In this document: positions 30,410 through 38,616 of the stretch, in pieces
How the letters are laid out: the number at the start of each line of letters is the position of its first letter
Position numbering within the stretch: position 1 is the stretch's first letter
Source: an uncultured delta proteobacterium
Lineage (GTDB): Bacteria; Desulfobacterota; Desulfobulbia; Desulfobulbales; Desulfurivibrionaceae
Assembly: GCA_903869265.1 (NCBI GenBank)
Contig: CAIPYE010000015.1
Span: forward strand, 124,001 to 188,000
Length of the DNA stretch: 64,000 nt
Reading direction: 5' to 3'
Notes under the pieces: generated by a model
Told to the model about the DNA's origin: nothing
Databases searched by the model: none
The model's input: the letters and a program-made list of their open reading frames with translations, nothing else
Translations under genes and position numbers: made by a program

Positions 30410-30880
30410 ATGAAGGCTGAATATCTGAATCCTTTCGTGCATGCCACCAGAAATGTCCTGGAGACCATGGCCCAGACCAAACTGACCGGGCAGAAGCCGC
30501 ATCTCAAGGAAGGCATGGGCACCTATGGCGACGTGACCGGCATTATCGGCATGGCCTCCGAAACCGTTGAAGGCAGCATGACCATCAGCTTCCCATCTGC
30601 CTGTATCCTGCAGATTGTTTCCAGGATGCTCATGGAACCGCCCAAAACCAAGATCGATAATGACATTGTCGATGCAGTGGGTGAGATCACCAACATGATC
30701 TGCGGCGGCGCCAAGGCGGAATTCGGCAAGCTTGGCATGAGCTTTAACCTTGCCACCCCGACCATGGTTACGGGCAAGGGGGTGGAGATTCATCATCTCT
30801 CTGATTTGCCCATTATCGTTATCCCCTTTGAAACAGACTGCGGCACCTTTGTGTTGGAGGCTAATCTGGCCAGTAAATAA
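30410..30880 (+). CDS. CheX-like CheY-phosphatase
   Basis: 156 aa. The CheX/CheC-family signature lies in the last half: E-x2-N (EITNMICGGAKAEFG) with downstream Pro (NLATPTMVTG), the residues that dephosphorylate CheY-P in CheX. Beta strands GDVTGIIGM and GSMTISFPS fit the fold. AGGGGA precedes the ATG. It stands alone, away from other che genes apart from the chemoreceptor at 58.8 kb, as is common for solo CheX proteins in Desulfobacterota. It may reset receiver-only proteins such as those at 8.7 and 20 kb, but that is speculative. Confidence 0.88.
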   Translation: MKAEYLNPFVHATRNVLETMAQTKLTGQKPHLKEGMGTYGDVTGIIGMASETVEGSMTISFPSACILQIVSRMLMEPPKTKIDNDIVDAVGEITNMICGGAKAEFGKLGMSFNLATPTMVTGKGVEIHHLSDLPIIVIPFETDCGTFVLEANLASK

Positions 30881-30883
30881 GAA

Positions 30884-30916
30884 GGCTGACGATAACTGTT
30901 TCAGCCCTTGTTTTTT
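30884..30916 (+). terminator. Rho-independent terminator of cheX
   Basis: GGCTGA (30884-30889) pairs with TCAGCC (30901-30906) across an 11-nt loop and is followed by CTTGTTTTTT. The second arm overlaps the 3' end of the convergent epimerase gene. Confidence 0.65.
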
Positions 30917-31815
30917 CCGACGATTTCCTCAACGGCGGGCGTGACTTCCGGGAAGCGGAAAGTGAAACCGTTTTCAAGCAGCACGCCCGGCATCATCCTG
31001 CATCCCTCAAGCACCACCGAGCTCAGTTCCCCCAAAACAAGGCGAATCGCCAACCTCGGCACGGTCAGGAACGTCGGCCTGTGGAGGGCCTGCCCCAGGC
31101 ATCTGGTAAACTCCTTGTTGCGGACAGGCCTGGGGGCGCTCAGGTTCACCGGTCCGTGAATCCCCTTGCTTTCCATGAGAAAAATGATGGCGCGGGTCAG
31201 ATCGTTGAGGTGAATCCAGGGGAACCATTGCCGGCCATGCCCGAGTTTCCCCCCGACCCCAAGGCGGAAAGCGGGCAGCATGGTGGCAAGCGCCCCGCCG
31301 TTTTTGCCCAGCACGACCCCAATCCGCAGCAAGAGAACCCTGGCTTTACCCCGGGCCTGGAGCGCTTCCTTTTCCCAAGCCTGACACACCGTGGACAGAA
31401 AATCCGCGCCGGGAGTGTCCGACTCATATTTTTCCTCATCCTGGCAAAAGCCGTAGTATCCGGAGGCGCTGGCATTGATCAGGGTGACGGGAGAGTCGGT
31501 TTGAGGTGGGATTGCCTCGACGATGTTTTTGGTTGCGGCAACCCGGCTGTGCAGGATCTTTTGTTTTGCCGTTGGCGTCCAACGGGTGAAAATGCTTGCG
31601 CCGGTAAGGTTGATGATTATTTCGTGGTTGGCCAGCTCCTGCTGCCAGGGGCCGGGGATCAGCGGCGAGCCGGGAACAATGCGAAGCTGCAGGGAGCGAT
31701 CGCCCAGTTTGGCCGGGTTTCTGGCCAATGCGGTTACGGCATGGCCTGCCAGGAGAAGTTTTTTGATGAGAGCCTGGCCGATAAACCCGGTGCCGCCTGC
31801 GATGAATACGTTCAT
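30901..31815 (-). CDS. TIGR01777 family NAD(P)-dependent epimerase (YfcH-like)
   Basis: 304 aa. N-terminal Rossmann motif GGTGFIGQ (7-14) binds a dinucleotide. The extended-SDR body has NLTGASIFTRWTPTAKQKI, INASASGYYGF (active-site Tyr region) and PWIHLNDLTRAI, and the C-terminal DUF1731-like part ends PDVTPAVE-like (FPEVTPAVEEIV). This matches the SulA/YfcH family in length and motif order. The physiological substrate is unknown in this family. Confidence 0.93.
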   Translation of the reverse strand: MNVFIAGGTGFIGQALIKKLLLAGHAVTALARNPAKLGDRSLQLRIVPGSPLIPGPWQQELANHEIIINLTGASIFTRWTPTAKQKILHSRVAATKNIVEAIPPQTDSPVTLINASASGYYGFCQDEEKYESDTPGADFLSTVCQAWEKEALQARGKARVLLLRIGVVLGKNGGALATMLPAFRLGVGGKLGHGRQWFPWIHLNDLTRAIIFLMESKGIHGPVNLSAPRPVRNKEFTRCLGQALHRPTFLTVPRLAIRLVLGELSSVVLEGCRMMPGVLLENGFTFRFPEVTPAVEEIVGKNKG

Positions 31816-31854
31816 GGCTTCCTTGGAATTGGCGTTTCGCGTTTGGTTTGCACC

Positions 31855-32136
31855 CTATTTGACCGCGACGGTCTGGATGAGCGCCATTTTTTCTGCGCGG
31901 GTCATTCTTTTGATCTGGCCTTCCCGCTGTGTTGCTTGTGCCCTGGAGGCGGCCTCTTCCGTGTAAACCAACTCCACCGGCCGCCGTCCTCTGGTGTATT
32001 TCGCTCCCTTGTCTGCGGAGTTGTGCTCATCGAGCCTTCGATTCAGGTCTTTGGCGATCCCGCAGTAGAAGGTGGTGTCCTGGCAGCGGAGCAGATAGAC
32101 AAACCACGCGGTTGGGCTGGGGGGAGAAACCGCCAT
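31855..32136 (-). CDS. GIY-YIG domain endonuclease-like protein
   Basis: 93 aa, the usual size for stand-alone UvrC-N/YhbQ-type GIY-YIG proteins. Motifs: FVYLLRCQDTTFYCGIA (equivalent to GIY...YIG), R33-R34 and EH in LNRRLDEH, and a late Glu. The ATG at 32136 shares one base with the SUI1 gene stop (TGATG), so the two are coupled. The in-frame open region upstream belongs to the SUI1 gene in another frame. Nuclease activity is predicted only. Confidence 0.9.
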   Translation of the reverse strand: MAVSPPSPTAWFVYLLRCQDTTFYCGIAKDLNRRLDEHNSADKGAKYTRGRRPVELVYTEEAASRAQATQREGQIKRMTRAEKMALIQTVAVK

Positions 32137-32510
32137 CAGCCGCCACCCTTTTTTGCCTGAAAGCCAAGGCGGATGAGTTCTGCGAGCACCACCTCCCGCT
32201 GGTCGCCCTGGACCTCGATAATCCCGTTCTTTACGGTGCCGCCGCTGCCGCAGCGCTGTTTGAGCTGCTTGGCAAGGGCCGCCAGTTCTGGTTCGGCAAG
32301 GGGCAGCCCGGTGATGAGGGTCACGCCGCTGCCCTTGCGGCCCTTGGTTTCCCGCGAGACCCGGACGATGGAGTCGCCCTTTGGGGCAGCCTTTTTTTGC
32401 CCGCAGCTGCATTGCGTTAAGGGCTTCTCGCATTTCGGGCAGGTTCGGCCGTGTTCCGTGGAGTAGACCAGGCCGGAACTGTTGGCTGATTTTTTGTGCA
32501 TACTCATCAT
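32136..32510 (-). CDS. yciH: SUI1/eIF1-like translation factor YciH
   Basis: 124 aa with a short N-terminal zinc-ribbon-like stretch (CPKCEKPLTQCSC) and the SUI1 domain: KGRKGSGVTLITGLPL, LKQRCGSGGTVKNG and IEVQGDQREVVLAELIRLGF. This is the bacterial eIF1 homolog that may affect start-site fidelity. Its ATG overlaps the PepF stop by 4 nt (ATGA) and its stop abuts the GIY-YIG start, forming a pepF-yciH-GIY-YIG operon on the minus strand. Confidence 0.95.
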   Translation of the reverse strand: MMSMHKKSANSSGLVYSTEHGRTCPKCEKPLTQCSCGQKKAAPKGDSIVRVSRETKGRKGSGVTLITGLPLAEPELAALAKQLKQRCGSGGTVKNGIIEVQGDQREVVLAELIRLGFQAKKGGG

Positions 32511-34279
32511 TCCACCATCTTCAACATTCCATCAATGGTGGTGAGCCCGCCAAGCCAGAAGGCCGGGTCATCGAGATCGACGCCAAAAGGCTTGAGCAGC
32601 TCAGCCGGGGTATTGCTGCCTCCGGCGCGCAACAGCTCAAGGTATTTGGGCACAAAGGATGCACCGTCTTCCTGGTAGAGGTTGTACAGGGCCAGGACCA
32701 GCAGCTCGCCAAAGGCATAGGAATACACATAGCCCGGGGTGCTGAGAAAATGGGGGATGTACGACCACCAGATGCCGTAGTCGTCCCGCAGAGTAACGGA
32801 ATCGGCGAACATGGCCCGCTGGGTGGTGAGCCAGTGGCTGGCAAGCTGCTCCGGGGAGAGTTCGCCGCTCTCTCTTCTCGCGTTGTGCACCGCATGCTCG
32901 AAGCGGTTCATGGAGACCTGGCGGAAGACGGTGGCAAAGATGGATTCGAGCTTCTGGCAGATAAAGGCCCGCCGCTCCTCCGGGTTGGTCAGCAGCTTGA
33001 CCTGGGAGTTGAACAGGAGCAGCTCAGCAAACACCGAGGCGGTCTCGGCCAGGACCAGGGTGGTGGAGGAGTTGTAATAGCCGTTCTTGGCGGCCAGGTA
33101 CTGATGCACCCCGTGCCCCAGCTCGTGGGCCACGGTGGAGATGTCGCGCAGGCTGCCGGTGTAGTTCACCATCACATACGGGTGCACCTCGGGCACGCAG
33201 GGGTGGGCAAAGGCACCGCCCCGTTTACCGTCAAGGATGGGGGCATGGATCCATTGCCTTGCAAAAAACTGTCCAGCGATTTTCCCCATCTCCGGGGCGA
33301 AGTCGTGGAAGGCGGTAAGGACCATGTCCTTGCAGGTATTCCAATCCACCAGGGCAGTGGGCAGGTGGGGCAAAGGGGCGTAGCGGTCATAGTCGCACAG
33401 CTGATCCAACCCGAGGATGCCCTTCTTGAGCCGGTAGTAGCGCTGGACCATGTCGTAGCGGCTGGTGACCGCCTCGACCAGCACCGAAACGGTCCGGTCC
33501 TCCAGCTCGTTGTACAGGTTCATGGAGCTGACCCAGGATTCGTACTTGCGGAGCCTATCGTCGATCATCTTCTCGGCCAGCAGGGTGTTGAAGATATGGG
33601 TCAGGACATGAAGCTGGCTGTTAAGCCCGGCAGTGAGATCGTCGGCCGCCTGGGCTCGCACCGTGCGATCCGGGTTGTAGAGATCGGTCAAGACCTCCTC
33701 TTCGCTGCGCTGGTTTTTCCCGAACTTGAGATTCCCCATGACCTTTTCAAAGAGGTTGGTCCAGGAGGAGCGGCCCACCGGGGCCTTTTCGATGAGCAGG
33801 GTCTCCTCGGCCATGGAAAGCAGATGTCTGGCATAGCGCCGCATGCTCTCCAGGTGATGGCGGTAGTGGGCCAAGGTCTTATCGGCCAGCAGGGTATTGG
33901 CTGCGGAGTCTTCCAGCTTGCTCCATTCCAGCTCAAAGAACACGGTCTCTCGACCGATCCGGCTGGACGCCTCCTTGATCTTTTGCAAAAAAGCGCCGGC
34001 CGGGGCGTTCTGTATCTGGGTGGTGAAGTTGAGAAAGGCAAAGGTGGCAATCCGGCCCATCAAGGTTTCCAGCGTTTCCAGGCGCGAGACCAGGGCGAGG
34101 AGCTGGGTGGCGTCAAGGCTTGCGACCTTGCCCGCGAATTGCTCCTTGAGGGCTTTGGCCTCCTGCTCGCACCAGGCGATATCTGTTTCGACGTTCGGGT
34201 CATCAAGGGACTGATACAGGTCGGTCAGTTGCCAGAGAATCTCGGTGGTGCCGAGCTGTTCGTTCAATGGGTTGGGCAT
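32507..34279 (-). CDS. pepF: M3-family oligoendopeptidase (PepF type)
   Basis: 590 aa, matching the PepF/M3B family. The zinc-binding motif HELGH is in VAHELGHGVHQYL near residue 384-388, with the downstream Glu in LAETASVFAE completing the site. The N-terminal helical region and the C-terminal YSYAFGELLVLALY are typical. It is a cytoplasmic metallopeptidase cleaving short peptides. First gene of the minus-strand pepF-yciH-GIY-YIG group. Confidence 0.95.
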   Translation of the reverse strand: MPNPLNEQLGTTEILWQLTDLYQSLDDPNVETDIAWCEQEAKALKEQFAGKVASLDATQLLALVSRLETLETLMGRIATFAFLNFTTQIQNAPAGAFLQKIKEASSRIGRETVFFELEWSKLEDSAANTLLADKTLAHYRHHLESMRRYARHLLSMAEETLLIEKAPVGRSSWTNLFEKVMGNLKFGKNQRSEEEVLTDLYNPDRTVRAQAADDLTAGLNSQLHVLTHIFNTLLAEKMIDDRLRKYESWVSSMNLYNELEDRTVSVLVEAVTSRYDMVQRYYRLKKGILGLDQLCDYDRYAPLPHLPTALVDWNTCKDMVLTAFHDFAPEMGKIAGQFFARQWIHAPILDGKRGGAFAHPCVPEVHPYVMVNYTGSLRDISTVAHELGHGVHQYLAAKNGYYNSSTTLVLAETASVFAELLLFNSQVKLLTNPEERRAFICQKLESIFATVFRQVSMNRFEHAVHNARRESGELSPEQLASHWLTTQRAMFADSVTLRDDYGIWWSYIPHFLSTPGYVYSYAFGELLVLALYNLYQEDGASFVPKYLELLRAGGSNTPAELLKPFGVDLDDPAFWLGGLTTIDGMLKMVE

Positions 34280-34339
34280 GGTTCTCTTTCCTTATGGGAG
34301 ATTGTGCGGGTGGTCAACTCTCGGTGAGCAGGTTGATGA

Positions 34340-34543
34340 TCAGGCGGGCTCGGATTCATGGCGCGATCGCTTTTGCGGCGCATCCTCGCCAACCAGCACG
34401 GGCTTGCCGTTTTCCCAAAACACGGCATACTGGCCCAGGCGTTTTTTCTTCTCCAGCGCATCGGCGACGGCGTGTTTCAGGGAATCCAGCATTCGCTGCG
34501 TGTCGGGTGAAGGGGCTTTTTTTGTATCGGATGCGTGGTTCAT
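34340..34543 (-). CDS. Small basic protein at the end of the restriction-modification operon
   Basis: 67 aa starting MNHASDTKKAP at 34543, overlapping the hsdS stop by 4 nt (ATGA). It has a helical core (RMLDSLKHAVADALEKKKRLGQ) followed by a short strand (YAVFWENGKPVLVGED). It resembles small proteins often annotated as hypothetical next to DNA-modification genes. The overlap argues for a real gene. Function unknown. Confidence 0.68.
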   Translation of the reverse strand: MNHASDTKKAPSPDTQRMLDSLKHAVADALEKKKRLGQYAVFWENGKPVLVGEDAPQKRSRHESEPA

Positions 34544-35880
34544 GGGATGGCCTCCTCTGCGGTAAACAGCGCCGACTCGAAAGCGGCCCAAGCTGATTGG
34601 CGGAGAGCGGCGGCTTTGGTGCGCTTGGCTTTTGCGTTCTCCATGGCCTCGTTGAGTACGCCCACCAGCTCAATTTGCTCGCCAACAGATGGAAGGGGGA
34701 CCTTCAATCTCTTGATGTCTTTACCACCAATGGCAAAGTTACCCACTGCAGTCCTTGCAGCATTTTCAATCTGGTTACGGGTCGCAGGCAGTTGGAGTAG
34801 CCGCCACAGAAAATGTGAGTCGATTTGACTGCGATCAGGGCGGACACGAATCACCTTGTCGGGAAAGATCATGTCCCCTATGTCTGATTCCACCAGAGCA
34901 GACATGCCAACATAGGCCAGAGTTCCATTCGTGCGACACATCAAAATATCGCCTCCTTTCAAATCAAACTGAGTGCGCAACGCGGGCTCGTCGGTGATGA
35001 ACTTCTGTTCGTCAATCTCCAGGCGGCCTTTGGTAACAGCACTGATTTTCAGAACGCGTAATGAGGTCGGCTTTTTCGAAGGCCCTTTTGAGCACCCGTG
35101 CTTAACTTCAAGCAATACTCTTCCGAGGTCAATCAAGGGTACGGAAGGATCAAGAGCCTCGCCTATAGTCACGGAACGCAGCACGCCATCATGACTCCAG
35201 CGCTCGACATCCTTGAACCGTGCCACGAACACCGGCCGATCCGGCATGGGGGGCGGCGGGGCAACGCCCAGCGCCTTTTGGAACGCCTGCCAGCCTGCCC
35301 GTTCGATGGTCTCGGCCTCCTGTGCCAGCTTTTCGGCGCGGTGCAGGGCCTCGGCGTAGCTGGCGATGAGGGCGTCCTGTTCGTCCAGCGAGGGAACGGG
35401 CACCTCAAGATTCAGGAAGCCATCCGGGGTAACACGTTTGCGGCCGCTGGTACCAGACGCCTTGCGTTGAAGGCCTGTCTTGAAATGCTCGGCACGCAAC
35501 AGGTAGTTCAGATAGGCCGGACGCAGTTTCTCTGCATTTGGGGTGAAGACCGGATATTCACTGGTCACCACCGCCTTAGTGATACTGTCCGGGATTAGCC
35601 CCACGGCCCCGTTGCGGGCATCGATCTTGGAAAAGGCCAAATCGCCAGGATAGGCAGCAAACATTGCGCCCTTGAACGGTTCGGTACGCTCGCGTGGCAG
35701 TACTTCGCCAGAGAATTTGATGGTGATGGGCTGCCAGTCTCCAAACGTGCCCTCCGCCTGAACCGTCTCATGTCTCGGGGTTAGCAATTTATTCAGCGGC
35801 AGTAACGGATAACCACTCAGCCGCTCTTCCACAGTTGCATTTTCAATCCAGCGTTCAATCTCCCTCCACCGCCGGATCAC
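34540..35880 (-). CDS. hsdS: Specificity (S) subunit of a restriction-modification system
   Basis: 446 aa with two target-recognition domains, each followed by a conserved helical spacer (DALIASYAEALHRAEKLAQEA near 190-210; QIELVGVLNEAMENAKAKR near 405-425). Motifs such as GGKDIKRLKVPLPS and NLEVPVPS mark the TRD/spacer junctions. It starts with GTG at 35880 inside the methylase stop (GTGA). It would direct the upstream methylase to a bipartite DNA site. Confidence 0.93.
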   Translation of the reverse strand: MIRRWREIERWIENATVEERLSGYPLLPLNKLLTPRHETVQAEGTFGDWQPITIKFSGEVLPRERTEPFKGAMFAAYPGDLAFSKIDARNGAVGLIPDSITKAVVTSEYPVFTPNAEKLRPAYLNYLLRAEHFKTGLQRKASGTSGRKRVTPDGFLNLEVPVPSLDEQDALIASYAEALHRAEKLAQEAETIERAGWQAFQKALGVAPPPPMPDRPVFVARFKDVERWSHDGVLRSVTIGEALDPSVPLIDLGRVLLEVKHGCSKGPSKKPTSLRVLKISAVTKGRLEIDEQKFITDEPALRTQFDLKGGDILMCRTNGTLAYVGMSALVESDIGDMIFPDKVIRVRPDRSQIDSHFLWRLLQLPATRNQIENAARTAVGNFAIGGKDIKRLKVPLPSVGEQIELVGVLNEAMENAKAKRTKAAALRQSAWAAFESALFTAEEAIP

Positions 35881-38387
35881 GCAGCGGAGGGCACCGGAAA
35901 ATTTGGCGTGTCCTCCTGCTTCGCGCCGTTTTCAAGCCAGGTCTCGAATTCACGGAAGGCCCAGCGCAGTTCGGGCAGCTCGTTGGGCACCCCTTCGCCG
36001 GTCTCGCCGGTGGAGGTGATGCCCACGGTCTTGGGCGCGGCGACGAAGACCGGATAGTCGAACAGTTCGCGCACCCGCGCCCACAGGGCGGCGGTATGGG
36101 CATCGTCGATGGCGCGGTATTTGGCCTTGAGTTCGGAGAAGAGAACGGCGATGTGTTTGTCTACCCCTTTCAGGGCGGCGCTGGCCTTGCGCTTGAGTTC
36201 GGTTGCAGCTTTCTTGTGCTCCTTGGTTACCTCGCCCTGCCAGACGGGACGGCCCTGTAGAGTCGGTTTGCAGACGCGGGGATAGGCGAGGGGCTCGCCA
36301 GCCGACCAAGCGGGTAGTTCGCGGGTAAGGCCGAGGGCGGCCAGTTTAGCCAACAGCTTTTCAGCGGCGGCATCCTCGCCGGTGACAATGCGCGGTCCGT
36401 AGTCGGCGTGCGCATCGTTGCGCTGGGCGTCGAATGTGGCATTCAGCTCGGCATGGGCCTGCGTCCAGGCGGCTTCCCAGTCGGCGGTTTCCTCAACGGT
36501 GAATTTGCGCATGAACACCAGCGATGCCTTGACTGTGGTGTTGCTGGAACGGAAGGTCTCCTCAGGGAGGCTGACCACGGCAAGCAGCTTGGCTTTACCC
36601 TCGGCCCAGCGGCGCAGCCAGGCCAGCGAGGGGTTGTTGAGGTTGCCGTCGGGCAGGACGATACCCATGCGGCCGCCGGGCTTGAGCAGGTTCAAGCAGC
36701 GCTCGACAAAAATCAGCTCGGTAGGGCGGTTGTTTTTGTCTTTGCCGATTTCGAACAAATTGAGGATGGGCAGTCCCTTCTTGCCGTGACGGTCAGTTCC
36801 GCTGGCAGCCTGCAACAACCGCTCATGACTCTGCCGCCAGGGCTCGCCATAGCGCTGCTCGCAACGATTCAGATAGGCTTGGTCGGTGGGGACGCGGGTT
36901 TCGTCGCTACCGCCCACCTTCTGATCGTTGCCGACATTGGAGCCGAACGGCGGATTGGTCAACACCAGATCGAAACGACCGTTGAAGATGCCGTTGATGT
37001 CGAGCAGACCATCGTGATAGTGGATGCCGCCGTGGCCGTCGCCATGCATGATCATGTTCATCTTGGCGGTGCGGGCGGCGCGCGGCTCGGCGTCGGTGCG
37101 GTAGATGCACTGCCAGGCCAGGCGGCCGACGCGGGTGTCGATGGGCTTGTTGTCGTCGCCGCTGGGGAGCAGTTCGCGGTTGAGTCGGGAGAACGCTTCT
37201 TCAATCTGGCGCTCTTCCTCTTCCTCCGGCAGGCCTTGGGCCTCGATGCGGGCGCGTTCTTTATCCTTCTGGCGCTGAATGTCGGCCACAATTTGGGCGC
37301 GCACGTGCTCAAAAGCGCGGATCAGAAATCCGCCGGAACCGGAGGCCGGGTCGCAGATCAGTTGTTTTTCCTGGGGGTTGAGCAGATCGACCATGAATTC
37401 CACCACCGGGCGCGGCGTGAAGAACTGCCCCAGCTCGCCCCGGAAGGTGGTACCGAGAAACTTTTCGAAGGCCAGGCCCTTGATGTCGTCGCCAGTCTTG
37501 GAAAGGTCAAATTGCTCAAGCTGTTTGACGATACGGCGGAAGGTCTCCTCCGAGATGTCGAGCCTGTCCGTAAGGGCAAACAGATCGTCGGCTTTGTAAT
37601 AGTCTTTGGTTTCCTCAAAAAGTTGTTCGTGAACCGGGACATCCTTTTTCAGAGAGTATTTCTGGCGGCCATCAATAAATTCAGTGGTGAAGGTGCCGTG
37701 CAGCCCGGAGCGTTCGATATACATTTTAATGAAGAGGATTTTCGATATTGTGTCAAAGGCGCGGCCGGGGTCCATCTTGTGCACGTCGCGCAAAATGCTG
37801 TGGCAGTCAAACAGCAGTTTTTGGAATTCCTTACGATTGAAAGCCCGGAGAGACTCCCGGATTTTCTTCAAGCGTTTGGCGTCGCCCCAGTCGGTCGCCT
37901 TGGGGATCTCGTTGATGGCTATGAACTCGCCAGGCAAGCCGGGCACCAGCCTAAAAATGGCGGTGTGGCGGATGTTGGTGGCAACAAAGAACTCGCAACC
38001 CGTGGCGCGGGTGTAGGATTCGCCCTGGTAATAGTCGCGTTCCTGAATTTCAATGGTGTCGGTCTTGCACTCAACGACAAGCGCGGGGCTGGGACTGGGG
38101 TTCGCAGCCTTGTCTCTTGGTGACTGCCACACAACAATATCGACACGAGGGCTTTTGTGCCCATGTTGCGTACGCCGTTCCTGATCCATCTGCTCCAAGG
38201 AGTAGCCATAATGCTCCACCAGGGTGCGAATAAATTTCTGGCGGACAATTTCCTCCGGTTTGTTGGTGCCGTCCCGCCATTCCTTGCGTAACGGAATCCA
38301 CAGCCAGTTTCCCTCCTGATGCAATGCATCGGCCGCAGGCGGAAAAGGCAGACTCGGTTGGTGCGTCGGTTTTTTAGTCTTTGCCAT
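35877..38387 (-). CDS. N6-adenine DNA methylase fused to an HsdR-N-like nuclease domain
   Basis: 836 aa. The N-terminal ~170 residues match the HSDR_N fold: R81-V-D83-IVVW, then E106-x-K108 (LVVECKTD) and QGESY at 121, a PD-(D/E)xK nuclease pattern. The methylase follows: an N6_N-type helical region, motif I DPASGSGGFL near 347 and motif IV NPPF near 477 (VLTNPPFGSN), then a C-terminal helical part. GGAGAGA precedes the ATG. No HsdR translocase gene is in the window. With the S subunit this resembles a BcgI-like combined cutting/modifying enzyme, or a standalone modification system, more than classical type I. Confidence 0.9.
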   Translation of the reverse strand: MAKTKKPTHQPSLPFPPAADALHQEGNWLWIPLRKEWRDGTNKPEEIVRQKFIRTLVEHYGYSLEQMDQERRTQHGHKSPRVDIVVWQSPRDKAANPSPSPALVVECKTDTIEIQERDYYQGESYTRATGCEFFVATNIRHTAIFRLVPGLPGEFIAINEIPKATDWGDAKRLKKIRESLRAFNRKEFQKLLFDCHSILRDVHKMDPGRAFDTISKILFIKMYIERSGLHGTFTTEFIDGRQKYSLKKDVPVHEQLFEETKDYYKADDLFALTDRLDISEETFRRIVKQLEQFDLSKTGDDIKGLAFEKFLGTTFRGELGQFFTPRPVVEFMVDLLNPQEKQLICDPASGSGGFLIRAFEHVRAQIVADIQRQKDKERARIEAQGLPEEEEERQIEEAFSRLNRELLPSGDDNKPIDTRVGRLAWQCIYRTDAEPRAARTAKMNMIMHGDGHGGIHYHDGLLDINGIFNGRFDLVLTNPPFGSNVGNDQKVGGSDETRVPTDQAYLNRCEQRYGEPWRQSHERLLQAASGTDRHGKKGLPILNLFEIGKDKNNRPTELIFVERCLNLLKPGGRMGIVLPDGNLNNPSLAWLRRWAEGKAKLLAVVSLPEETFRSSNTTVKASLVFMRKFTVEETADWEAAWTQAHAELNATFDAQRNDAHADYGPRIVTGEDAAAEKLLAKLAALGLTRELPAWSAGEPLAYPRVCKPTLQGRPVWQGEVTKEHKKAATELKRKASAALKGVDKHIAVLFSELKAKYRAIDDAHTAALWARVRELFDYPVFVAAPKTVGITSTGETGEGVPNELPELRWAFREFETWLENGAKQEDTPNFPVPSAA

Positions 38388-38616
38388 TATCTCTCTCCCA
38401 CCTTGCGTGGTGTTTTGCCGTTCCCGGATATGAATTTATCCAATCTTCATACCTGACAACCTCCCTCATTTCAACTCATTATCCTGTAAATCCAAGCAGG
38501 GCCGGACTCCGGCAAAATATCATTGCGGCCAAAGTCAAAGAACGATATACAAATGGAAATTCATTTTCCGCTGTTTAATCCGATCATTAAATCCTAACCT
38601 TGCAGCCAAATACCCG

